Below are positions 1 through 7,849 of a DNA stretch of 64,000 nt, one piece after another (the stretch's first letter is position 1; every line of letters starts with the position of its first letter). This DNA comes from an uncultured Paracoccaceae bacterium. GTDB lineage: Bacteria > Pseudomonadota > Alphaproteobacteria > Rhodobacterales > Rhodobacteraceae. The position numbers and the translations under genes are program-made. The stretch spans positions 248,001 through 312,000 of the forward strand of contig CAJJAK010000004.1 in the NCBI GenBank assembly GCA_905182165.1. The letters are read 5' to 3'. Below the pieces are notes generated by a model. That model made no database searches. It was not told the DNA's origin and saw only the letters and a program-made list of their open reading frames with translations.

Positions 1-100
1 AGTTGGGCGAGCTGATAGAGTTGTGTTTTCTTCAGCTGGAAAGTCAATTTTGTATTTTTGGACTTGGCGATCAAATAGATACTTTAAAGCTATTAATTAA
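1..100 (+). CDS. lepB: Signal peptidase I, C-terminal end (partial)
   Basis: The frame starting at base 2 is open to a TAA at 98-100 and encodes the last 32 residues of a protein. They contain VGRADRVVFSSAG and end WTWRSNRYFKAIN, which is the usual C-terminus of alphaproteobacterial signal peptidase I, including the conserved GRADRV stretch. The enzyme removes signal peptides from exported proteins at the inner membrane. The catalytic Ser and Lys lie upstream of the window. lepB directly upstream of rnc is the normal alphaproteobacterial order, and the 24-base gap suggests one operon. Confidence 0.82.
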   Translation, partial: VGRADRVVFSSAGKSILYFWTWRSNRYFKAIN

Positions 101-124
101 CTTTTTCTTGGAGAATTAAATTTA

Positions 125-832
125 ATGAAACTTTCTTCTGACTTGAAAGATTTTTGCTTAAGGCTTGGTTATCAATTTGATAATGTACACTTATTAATTG
201 AAGCGCTTACGCACCCTTCCTTATCTTCTTCTACAAGAGCCGATAATCAAAGATTAGAATTTCTTGGAGATAGAGTTTTAGGTTTAGCTATTGCTGAAAT
301 TTTATTAGCCCGAGATAAGGAAGCTTCTGAAGGAAAAATTGCTCCACGATTTAACTCCCTAGTTAGAAAAGAGACATGTGCAGCTATCGCTGAATCCCTT
401 GAGTTAGGGCCGGTAATTCGTCTTGGTCGCTCTGAAATGTTGTCAGGTGGGCGCAGTAAGCAAGCAATACTTGGCGACGCAATGGAAGCAATTTTGGCAG
501 CAGTTTATTTAGATTCAAATTTTGAAATCACTAAGGTTTTAATAGAAAAGTTATGGGACAATCATGTTCAGCAAGCAAAAGAAGACGCTAGAGATTCAAA
601 GACAGCTTTGCAAGAATGGGCGCAATCCTTGAAATATTCTCCTCCAGTCTATACTGAACTTTCTAGAAGTGGACCAGATCATGGACCTATATTTACAATT
701 GAAGTACGTATAGATTCTGGTGAGACAGCGATAGCCTCATCTTCTTCAAAACAGAATGCTCAGCAAGCAGCAGCTAAAGCTCTTTATACTCCACATCCTC
801 CTTGGCCCTTAGATGAACAGGAGAAAGTTTAA
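125..832 (+). CDS. rnc: Ribonuclease III
   Basis: This is an intact 235-residue RNase III, which cleaves double-stranded RNA during rRNA maturation and mRNA turnover. The family signature NQRLEFLGD lies at residues 41-49, with acidic catalytic residues there and in the GDAMEA segment near residue 118. A C-terminal double-stranded-RNA-binding domain follows from about residue 155 and ends QQAAAKAL. Length is normal for the family. The ATG is preceded by TTGGAGA at a suitable distance. It lies between lepB and era, as in most Alphaproteobacteria. Confidence 0.97.
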   Translation: MKLSSDLKDFCLRLGYQFDNVHLLIEALTHPSLSSSTRADNQRLEFLGDRVLGLAIAEILLARDKEASEGKIAPRFNSLVRKETCAAIAESLELGPVIRLGRSEMLSGGRSKQAILGDAMEAILAAVYLDSNFEITKVLIEKLWDNHVQQAKEDARDSKTALQEWAQSLKYSPPVYTELSRSGPDHGPIFTIEVRIDSGETAIASSSSKQNAQQAAAKALYTPHPPWPLDEQEKV

Positions 833-1705
833 CCAAATGCTGGTAAGTCAAGCATCAAAGGCTGATTCATTTGAATTCGAATTTCTATAGTTACACATAA
901 GGTTCAAACGACCCGAAGGAGAATTAGAGGTGTTTCGATCTTGGGTGATAGTCAAATTATCTTTATAGATACTCCAGGATTATTCCAACCAAAAAGGCGG
1001 CTGGATCGTGCGATGGTAAAAGCAGCTTGGAGTGGTGCAGTAGACTCAGATGTTATTGTATTTCTTATAGAAGCAAACAGAGGGGTTACTAGTGGGGTTA
1101 AAGAGAATCTAAAAAAATTAAGAGAGTTTAAAGATTTTCCTGTTAGTGTAGCTGTGGCAATTAATAAAATAGATCGAGTTAAATCGGAAGAATTACTTAA
1201 ATTGACAAAGGAAATTAATGAGGAATATGAGTTTGAAAAAACTTTTTTAATCTCTGCAAAAAAAGGTCATGGAGTAAATAATTTAAAAGAATGGTTAGCT
1301 GGGAAATTACCTATTGAAGAATGGCTTTATCCTGATGATCAAATAGCTGACCTTCCTTTGAGAACGATTATGGCAGAAATTATGAGAGAAAAATTAACGC
1401 TCAGGTTACATCAAGAGTTACCATATCAGTTGACCGTTGAGACGGAAGGCTGGGAAGATCGACCAGATGGGTCAGTAAAGATCGATCAATTAATTTATGT
1501 GGCTAGAGATGGGCATAAAGGAATTATTTTAGGTCCAAATGGATCTACTATTAAATCAATAAATATAGCTGCTAGAAAGGAAATGGAGACTTTCCTAGAA
1601 AAAAAAGTTCATTTATTCTGTCAATTGAAAGTTAGACCTAAATGGCTTGATGAAAAAGATCGTTACTCGGAGATGGGTTTGACCTTTTCCGATGGTGATT
1701 TGTGA
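833..1705 (+). pseudogene. era: GTPase Era, 5' end missing and interrupted by stops
   Basis: Era is an essential GTPase that binds 16S rRNA during 30S assembly. Recognisable sequence starts at PNAGKS (833-850), the G1 loop, directly after the rnc stop, so the start codon and about 13 residues are absent. In the same frame are TGA codons at 863 and 872. The 12 codons between G1 and SIVTHKVQTTR have the right number but the wrong content. From 884 the gene is normal: switch region, DTPG (G3), NKID (G4) and a C-terminal KH domain with GIILGPNGSTIK. The intact part begins at an internal ATG at 941. An essential gene broken this way suggests a local consensus error. Confidence 0.9.
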
Positions 1706-2034
1706 CCAGGTTAACCACAGAATTTTGGATATCTGCTTATTTAAAACGACTAAGGTTAAAAGAAATCCCTGCTTTTATAACAAAAAAGGGAGATAAAATC
1801 TCTGGCGCTGTGATTATCAAAATTAATACATTGGACGGATATGCAGCGAGTTATTATAAAAGGTACAACTTTGAATTAGATAAATGGCACTGGGATATGC
1901 TAGTTTCTGGAGTTGACACAGAAGTTGAAAATAGTTTGTTAAGGCAAAAAGAGATTGATCAAGATCTTTGGGTGATTGAGGTTGAGGATCGGGATGGAAG
2001 ACATTTGCTTGCCGAAGATGGTTTATCAGGATAA
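1702..2034 (+). CDS. DUF1491 family protein
   Basis: This 110-residue protein belongs to DUF1491, a small family found mainly in Alphaproteobacteria and commonly placed between era and recO. Typical stretches are TEFWISAYLKRLRL near the N-terminus, GAVIIKINTLDG in the middle and DLWVIEVEDRDGRHLL near the C-terminus. No function is established. The GTG start overlaps the era stop by two bases (GTGA), which indicates translational coupling. There is no signal peptide or membrane segment, so it is probably cytoplasmic. Confidence 0.85.
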   Translation: MTRLTTEFWISAYLKRLRLKEIPAFITKKGDKISGAVIIKINTLDGYAASYYKRYNFELDKWHWDMLVSGVDTEVENSLLRQKEIDQDLWVIEVEDRDGRHLLAEDGLSG

Positions 2035-2043
2035 ATTTTTATT

Positions 2044-2763
2044 ATGGAATGGCGTGAAGAAGGAATATTAATTGGTGTTCGGCGTCATGGTGAAAGTTCA
2101 GTTATTGTTGAGATTTTTTTTGAAAGCCGGGGAAGGCATCTGGGAGTCGTTCGGGGGGGATCATCCCGAAGGTTAAGCCCAATACTTCAACTTGGAAATG
2201 ATTTGGACGCACATTGGAAAGCGCGTTTAGAAGAGCATTTAGGAAGTTTTTCGGTTGAATTGATCAAAAGCAGAGCCTCAACAATAATGATGGATAGATT
2301 GGCATTATCTGGTCTATCTTCAATATGTAGTTTGTTAAATTTTACACTTCCTGAACGAGAAAACCATATAAAATTATTTAAGAATACCCGTGATTTATTG
2401 AACTCACTCACATCTAAAAACAATTGGTTATCAGAATATTTGCATTGGGAAATGGTTTTACTTGAAGAGCTAGGTTTTGGGTTAGATCTTTCTCAATGTG
2501 TTGTGACAGGGTCTAATGATAATTTAAATTATATTTCGCCCAAATCAGGCAGTGCAGTTAGTACAGATGGCGCTGGGGATTGGTCTAAAAGATTGCTGCC
2601 TTTGCCAAAGAGCCTTTTAGGTTTTGGTGATAATATGGCGGATACGATTCAAGGATTGACGGTTACTGGGTATTTTCTTGAAAATAAAGTTGCGCCAGCA
2701 TTAGGTAATAGAAAAATACCAGCTGCTCGTGGAAGGTTCATAGAGTTATTGAAGAAAATATAA
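2044..2763 (+). CDS. recO: DNA repair protein RecO
   Basis: This intact 239-residue RecO works with RecR to load RecA onto SSB-coated single-stranded DNA in gap repair. The N-terminal OB-fold starts MEWREEGILIGVRRHGESS and continues through HLGVVRGGSSRR. The helical C-terminal part contains LLEELGFGLDLSQC and ends with the usual family tail containing RKIPAARGRFIELL. It starts 10 bases after the DUF1491 stop and closes this plus-strand group. The hpaR stop lies 4 bases downstream on the other strand. Confidence 0.93.
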   Translation: MEWREEGILIGVRRHGESSVIVEIFFESRGRHLGVVRGGSSRRLSPILQLGNDLDAHWKARLEEHLGSFSVELIKSRASTIMMDRLALSGLSSICSLLNFTLPERENHIKLFKNTRDLLNSLTSKNNWLSEYLHWEMVLLEELGFGLDLSQCVVTGSNDNLNYISPKSGSAVSTDGAGDWSKRLLPLPKSLLGFGDNMADTIQGLTVTGYFLENKVAPALGNRKIPAARGRFIELLKKI

Positions 2764-2766
2764 GTT

Positions 2767-3210
2767 CTATCTAGATTTTAAATTTAACGAAGATTGTAGT
2801 AAGTTTAACTTTTCTAATAATTGTTCCAAATTTTCTCTACCAAAATCTTCTATTAGTTGTGAGTATATTTCTTTGCTATCGATTGTTGCTCTGCTCATCA
2901 ATATTTTTCCTTTATCAGTCAAGGATAATAATATTTTTCGAGCATCACTGGGATCATTTTTCATGAAAATGAGATGTTTCTTTTCAAAATTTCTAGTAAT
3001 TCGGCTTAAACTTTGCGGCAAAATGCAAGCAATATATGCTAATTTACCTGCTTCAACTTCTCCATGTTCACTAAGGCCCCTGAGCACCCTCCACTGCTGC
3101 TCAGTTATTTTTGCTGAAGCTAACATAGGTCGAAAACGGTCCATGACAGCTTCCCGACTTCTTAAAAGAGTAATGGCCAGAGAACGATTTATTTCTTCTT
3201 TATTTTTCAT
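2767..3210 (-). CDS. hpaR: MarR-family regulator of homoprotocatechuate degradation
   Basis: This is a MarR-type winged-helix regulator of about 147 residues. The segment LAYIACILPQSLSRI is characteristic of HpaR, the repressor of homoprotocatechuate (3,4-dihydroxyphenylacetate) genes; the conserved DPSDARKILLSLTDKG wing follows. An upstream in-frame ATG exists at 3225, but the ATG at 3210 has AAGGA five bases before it and is preferred. It is transcribed away from the hpaFEDGH genes, with a perfect palindrome in the shared promoter, so it is inferred to control both them and itself. Confidence 0.87.
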   Translation of the reverse strand: MKNKEEINRSLAITLLRSREAVMDRFRPMLASAKITEQQWRVLRGLSEHGEVEAGKLAYIACILPQSLSRITRNFEKKHLIFMKNDPSDARKILLSLTDKGKILMSRATIDSKEIYSQLIEDFGRENLEQLLEKLNLLQSSLNLKSR

Positions 3211-3218
3211 GATGATCC

Positions 3219-3250
3219 TTGACATTGATGAATTTATTTAACATGTTAAA
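3219..3250 (+). promoter_or_regulatory. Divergent hpaR/hpaF promoter with palindromic operator
   Basis: A perfect 14-base palindrome TTTAACATGTTAAA lies at 3237-3250 between the divergent hpaR and hpaF genes. A consensus -35 box TTGACA lies at 3219-3224, and 17 bases further comes CATGTT, a weak -10 that falls within the palindrome. MarR-family regulators bind such palindromes, so this is the best candidate HpaR operator. The palindrome is seen; the function is inferred. Confidence 0.6.
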
Positions 3251-3266
3251 GAAAAAAGAGCAAGCT

Positions 3267-3656
3267 TTGGCATACCTAACGTTACAATACTCCGCAAATT
3301 TAAAAAATCACTTAGATTTTAATGACCTTTGTGATTCTCTAAGACTTGCGATGCATGAGCAGGGTATTTTCCCAAAGGCGGGTGTTCGAGTTAAGGCACA
3401 TTCCATTGAATTTTATTCAGTAGCGGATGGACATGCAAACAATGGATTTATAGACATGGTCCTGCGTATTGGTACTGGTCGAAGTGCTGAGATGAAAGAA
3501 AAAACCGGCAAGGTATTAATGTCTAGATTAGAATTGAAAGTAGAAAAGTTATTAAGGACAGGGTTTTTAGCATTAGCATTAGAAATTGTAGAGATAGATC
3601 CAGAGATGAGTTGGAAAATTAATCCAATTCATAAGAGGCTTTCTGAAAATCAATAG
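3267..3656 (+). CDS. hpaF: 5-carboxymethyl-2-hydroxymuconate delta-isomerase
   Basis: This tautomerase-superfamily isomerase isomerises the product of HpaE in the homoprotocatechuate meta-cleavage route. YLTLQYSANL aligns with the start of known HpaF/HpcD proteins, and FIDMVLRIGTGRS and ALEIVEIDPEMSWKINPIH are typical. Length from TTG 3267 is 129 residues, close to the family norm. The frame stays open further upstream, but that would place the start within the promoter, so TTG 3267 (with AAAGAG upstream) is preferred. The family uses an N-terminal proline after Met as catalytic base; here the second codon is GCA (Ala), so Pro1 appears to be missing. Confidence 0.83.
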   Translation: MAYLTLQYSANLKNHLDFNDLCDSLRLAMHEQGIFPKAGVRVKAHSIEFYSVADGHANNGFIDMVLRIGTGRSAEMKEKTGKVLMSRLELKVEKLLRTGFLALALEIVEIDPEMSWKINPIHKRLSENQ

Positions 3657-3682
3657 TCGGGATGGAGATAGAGTAAAATAGC

Positions 3683-5197
3683 ATGTCAGAATTAGAAAAG
3701 AATAAGAAAAAAGTATCATTTTTTTTACAAAAATTCAATGAGATAGGAGTTTTGAATCATATTAATGGGAAAAGTGAACCTGCTTTGGCTGGCGAAACTT
3801 TTGAAAATATTTCCCCCATCGATCTTAAGGTAATTTGTAATGTTGCTAGGAGTCGTTTGGAAGATGTTGATTTAGCCGTAGAAGCTGCAAAAAAAGCGTT
3901 TTCAGAATGGTCTTCAATGACAGGTCAAGACAGAAAAAAGATTTTGCATGCTATTGCTGATGCCATTGAAAGTAGAGCTGATGAAATAGCATTAATTGAA
4001 TCAGTTGATACAGGCCAATCTTTAAGGTTTATGTCTAAGGCTGCGCTGAGAGGTGCTGCAAATTTTAGGTTTTTTGCAGATCAAGCTCCTTATGGAAAAG
4101 ATGGAGAATCTACATTTACTAATTCACAAACAAATATGACTATGCGATATCCAATAGGGCCAGTGGGAATAATAACACCATGGAACACCCCATTTATGTT
4201 ATCAACTTGGAAAATAGCTCCTGCTTTAGCGGCGGGATGTACAGTCGTTCATAAACCAGCCGAATTTTCCCCTTTGACAGCAAAAATTTTAATAGAAATA
4301 GCAGAAGCTGCAGGTTTACCTAAGGGTGTTTGGAACACTATAAATGGATATGGTGAAGAAGCTGGTAAACTTATTACAGAACATCCTGATATTAAGGCAA
4401 TTTCTTTTGTTGGAGAAAGCGCAACGGGCTCAATGATAATGAAACAGGGTTCTGATACTCTAAAAAGAGTACATTTTGAACTTGGTGGAAAAAATGCTGT
4501 TGTTGTGTTTGAAGATGCTGATTTAGAGCGAGCAGCTGATGCCGTGGTATTCATGATTTATTCATTGAATGGTGAGAGATGTACATCGTCTTCAAGATTG
4601 TTGGTGCAAGAATCGGTGCGAGAAAAATTTGTTCAAATGATACTTAAAAAAGCAGAAAGAATAAAAGTTGGTCATCCCTTAGATCCAGATACAACTGTGG
4701 GACCATTAATACATCCAATTCATGAAGAAAAGGTTAAGAAGTATTTTGAAATTGGTCAAAAAGAAGGTGCAACCTTGTTAACTGGTGGGCCTATTGATGG
4801 CCCTGGTGGAGGGCCATATATTGCTCCAACAATCTTTACAGACGTTACTCGAGATATGCGCATAGCAAAGGAAGAAATATTTGGACCTGTACTTGTGGTA
4901 ATTCCCTTCAATTCAGAGCAAGAAGCTTTAGAGATAGCCAATGAAACAGATTATGGGTTAGCTGGTTATCTTTGGACAAATAATGTCACCCGAGCATTCC
5001 AATTTAGTCAATCAATGGAAGCTGGCATGATATGGGTAAATTCTGAGAATGTTCGCCATCTTCCCACGCCCTTTGGTGGCGTTAAATCTTCTGGTATTGG
5101 AAGAGATGGGGGCGATTGGTCTTTTGATTTTTACATGGAAACAAAAAATATAAGTTTTGCCATAACAGAACATAAAATTACGAAATTAGGAGGGTAG
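3683..5197 (+). CDS. hpaE: 5-carboxymethyl-2-hydroxymuconate semialdehyde dehydrogenase
   Basis: This 504-residue aldehyde dehydrogenase is inferred to oxidise the ring-cleavage product made by HpaD, using NAD. The cofactor-binding region includes GIITPWNTPFMLSTWKIAPA; the general-base Glu is in HFELGGKNA and the nucleophilic Cys in NGERCTSSSR. The C-terminal PFGGVKSSGIGRDGG is typical of the HpaE group. The aldehyde dehydrogenase fold alone does not fix the substrate; the position between hpaF and hpaD does. It is intact and is followed one base later by hpaD. Confidence 0.92.
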   Translation: MSELEKNKKKVSFFLQKFNEIGVLNHINGKSEPALAGETFENISPIDLKVICNVARSRLEDVDLAVEAAKKAFSEWSSMTGQDRKKILHAIADAIESRADEIALIESVDTGQSLRFMSKAALRGAANFRFFADQAPYGKDGESTFTNSQTNMTMRYPIGPVGIITPWNTPFMLSTWKIAPALAAGCTVVHKPAEFSPLTAKILIEIAEAAGLPKGVWNTINGYGEEAGKLITEHPDIKAISFVGESATGSMIMKQGSDTLKRVHFELGGKNAVVVFEDADLERAADAVVFMIYSLNGERCTSSSRLLVQESVREKFVQMILKKAERIKVGHPLDPDTTVGPLIHPIHEEKVKKYFEIGQKEGATLLTGGPIDGPGGGPYIAPTIFTDVTRDMRIAKEEIFGPVLVVIPFNSEQEALEIANETDYGLAGYLWTNNVTRAFQFSQSMEAGMIWVNSENVRHLPTPFGGVKSSGIGRDGGDWSFDFYMETKNISFAITEHKITKLGG

Positions 5198-5198
5198 T

Positions 5199-6185
5199 TT
5201 GCCAATTCCAAAACCAGTTTTATATCCACCCTTTGATACCTTACGAATTAGTCATATAGAGTATGGTGTTAAAAATCTTGATGCATCCAAAAAGTTTTAT
5301 TCGGAAATTTTGGGATTACAGATTACAGATGAAGACGAAAAAATTGTTTATTTGAGAGCAATGGAAGAGCGCGGTCATCACAGTGTTATCTTACGAGAAA
5401 GTGAGAACGCTGATGTAAAAGTCTTAGGTTTTAAAGTATTCTCAGAAAAAGACCTCGATAGGGCAGAAATATATTTTATAAGTAAAGGGCGCAAGACGAG
5501 TTGGATAAAAAGACCTTATCAAGGTCGAACCTTGCTAACATCTGATAATAATGGAATTCCTATAGAGTTTTATTATAAAATGGATAGGTTGGAGACGATA
5601 CATCAACAATACAATCTTTATAAAGGCGTTAAGCCTTTAAGAATTGATCACTTTAATTGTTTTTCCCCAAATGTAGATAGCAGTTTAAATTTTTATAATG
5701 ATTTCGGTTTTAGGGTCACTGAGTATACTGAGGATGATGAAAGTGGATCGGTATGGGCAGCTTGGTTACACCGTAAAGGTGGTGTTCATGATATCGCTTT
5801 TACAAACGGTACTGGCCCAAGGATGCATCATGTAGGATTTTGGGTACCAACACCTCTTAACATTATAGATTTATTGGATTTGATGGCATCCACTGGATAT
5901 GTTGACAATATTGAAAGAGGGCCAGGTAGGCACGGTATTTCTAACGCATTTTTCTTATATATTTTTGATCCTGATGGGCATCGAATAGAAATTTATTGTT
6001 CTGATTATCAAACTATTGATCCAGATCATGAGGCAATCAGATGGAGTTTAACAGACCCTCAAAGACAAACTTTATGGGGAGCGCCAGCTCCACGTTCCTG
6101 GTTTGAAAAAGGGTCACATTTTGAAGATATATCAGTGCGTTCTGCTGATCTTAAAGCACAACCAATTATAGCACCGGACCATTAA
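5199..6185 (+). CDS. hpaD: 3,4-dihydroxyphenylacetate 2,3-dioxygenase
   Basis: This is a 328-residue type I extradiol dioxygenase (vicinal oxygen chelate fold, two repeats) that opens the ring of homoprotocatechuate. Likely metal ligands are His in LRIDHFNCF, His in RMHHVGFWVP and Glu in GHRIEIYC. The N-terminal half (ISHIEYGVKNLDASKKFY) is the non-catalytic repeat. The start is TTG at 5199, with AGGAGGG just upstream and only one base after the hpaE stop. This is the committed ring-cleavage step and it defines the cluster. Confidence 0.93.
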   Translation: MPIPKPVLYPPFDTLRISHIEYGVKNLDASKKFYSEILGLQITDEDEKIVYLRAMEERGHHSVILRESENADVKVLGFKVFSEKDLDRAEIYFISKGRKTSWIKRPYQGRTLLTSDNNGIPIEFYYKMDRLETIHQQYNLYKGVKPLRIDHFNCFSPNVDSSLNFYNDFGFRVTEYTEDDESGSVWAAWLHRKGGVHDIAFTNGTGPRMHHVGFWVPTPLNIIDLLDLMASTGYVDNIERGPGRHGISNAFFLYIFDPDGHRIEIYCSDYQTIDPDHEAIRWSLTDPQRQTLWGAPAPRSWFEKGSHFEDISVRSADLKAQPIIAPDH

Positions 6186-6186
6186 T

Positions 6187-7044
6187 ATGAAATTTGCAAC
6201 TTATAGAATAAATAACAAAACTTTTTATGGAGCTAAAATTTTGGGAGGTATGATTGCTCTATCCCCTGAATTTCCAAATTGGCCAACATTGAGAGAGGTC
6301 ATCGAAAATAATGGTTTAAATAGCCTCGAACTAGCCAGTGAGGGAATGTCTCTAACACATAAAGATGAAGATATAATTTATGAAATACCAATAACTAGAC
6401 CAGAAAAAATTATTTGTGTAGGTGTGAACTATCCAGATCGAAATGCCGAATATAAGGACGGAAAAGCTGCACCTACTTATCCATCATTATTTATAAGATT
6501 TGCAAAAACTTTTGTTGGTCACAAGTGCTCAATTATCAAACCTAAAATTTCTGATCAGTTAGATTATGAGGGTGAAGTTGTTTTAATAATAGGTAAAGAG
6601 GGTCGGCATATTGCTCGAGAAAATGCTTTAGACCACATTGCGGCTCTATCATTGAGTAATGAGGGTACTATACGTGATTGGGTGCGCCATGCTAAATTTA
6701 ATGTTACACAAGGTAAGAATTTCGAGAGTTCAGGTGCAATTGGGCCGTGGATAATTCCATTTAAATCTAAAGAACAATTGAAGAATATCGAACTCATAAC
6801 GAGAGTAAATGGCGAAGTTCGTCAGAAGGATAATACTGATCGTATGATATTCTCGTTTGATTATATAATTAATTACATAAGTACATTTGTAACATTAGTT
6901 CCTGGTGATGTGATCATCACCGGAACACCTACTGGTGCTGGTGCTCGTTTTGACCCGCCAAAATGGCTAAAATCTGGTGATGTGGTTGAGGTTGAGGCTA
7001 GTGGAATTGGGATTTTGAAGAATGACGTTAAGGATGAAGTATGA
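6187..7044 (+). CDS. hpaG: Fumarylacetoacetate-hydrolase-family protein, HpaG-like decarboxylase/isomerase
   Basis: This is a 285-residue single-domain FAH-family enzyme with the metal-binding pattern DYEGEVVLIIGKEGRHI and the C-terminal GDVIITGTPTGAGARFDPP. In the homoprotocatechuate pathway HpaG decarboxylates 5-oxo-3-pentene-1,2,5-tricarboxylate and isomerises the product. E. coli HpaG has two tandem FAH domains (about 430 residues); this protein has one. It either acts as a homo-oligomer on both steps or does only one of them. It starts directly after hpaD and overlaps hpaH by four bases (ATGA). Confidence 0.85.
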   Translation: MKFATYRINNKTFYGAKILGGMIALSPEFPNWPTLREVIENNGLNSLELASEGMSLTHKDEDIIYEIPITRPEKIICVGVNYPDRNAEYKDGKAAPTYPSLFIRFAKTFVGHKCSIIKPKISDQLDYEGEVVLIIGKEGRHIARENALDHIAALSLSNEGTIRDWVRHAKFNVTQGKNFESSGAIGPWIIPFKSKEQLKNIELITRVNGEVRQKDNTDRMIFSFDYIINYISTFVTLVPGDVIITGTPTGAGARFDPPKWLKSGDVVEVEASGIGILKNDVKDEV

Positions 7045-7839
7045 CACCTGACGAGCATGCTGAAGCGGCAAAGGCTTTATTTGAAGCAGATGAGAATAGG
7101 AAGCAAATTGGGCTTTTATCCTTAAAATACCCCAAAATTGATATGGCTGATTCATATGCGATCCAATCTTTACTTGTTAATAATAAAATTTTAGCTGGGA
7201 ATGAAGTAATTGGCTGGAAAATTGGATTGACTTCAAAAGCGATGCACAACTGGAGGAGCAATAACTAGCTTTAAAGGTCGCTTTCCTTCTGGGAATATGG
7301 TTTTCGAAAATGGATCTCCTTCTTCGGCCAATAGATTTATTCAACCACGTATTGAGGCTGAAATTGCATTTGTAATGAAGTCTGATCTAAGTGGAAAAGC
7401 TTCGCGCTTGGATGTTTTGTCCGCAACAGAATATGTATGCCCGTCAATAGAAATCCTTGATACTAGAGTTCTTCGATCTGATCCTAAGACTGGAAAAACT
7501 AGAATAGTATTCGATACAATTTCAGATAATGCGGCAAACGCTGGAATAGTTTTGGGTAATAAAAGGCACGATCCAGGAGATATTGATTTAAGGTGGGTAG
7601 GAGCAATTGTTTCGAGGGATGGCGAAGTGGAAGAAACTGGTTTAGGCGCTGGAGTCCTTAATGATCCAGTTATGGGAATTGCTTGGTTAGCGGAACGGTT
7701 AGGAAAATATGATCAGAAGATTAGAAAAGGTGATGTTGTGCTATCAGGATCATTCATTCGTCCAATCGAATGTCCGTCAGGGACTAGTATTTTAGCTGAT
7801 TTTTCTGACTTTGGTTCAGTTAATTTAAACTTCGAATAG
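7041..7839 (+). CDS. hpaH: 2-oxohept-3-enedioate hydratase (frame-broken)
   Basis: This is the HpaH hydratase, which adds water to 2-oxohept-4-ene-1,7-dioate. The N-terminal part has VIGWKIGLTSKAM, and the C-terminal part has FIQPRIEAEIAFVM, FDTISDNAANAG and ETGLGAGVLNDPVMG, all typical. Between 7242 and 7297, where relatives have a conserved segment ending in DDM, the sequence is unrelated and one base too long, giving a TAG at 7266. The length of the odd piece matches what it replaces, so this is probably a local sequence replacement rather than decay. It is the last gene of the hpa operon. Confidence 0.85.
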
Positions 7840-7849
7840 AATTTTATTT

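Noticed and set aside
2873..3241. Long plus-strand open frame opposite hpaR
   Set aside because: It has no family resemblance or ribosome-binding site and is the antisense shadow of a clear MarR gene.
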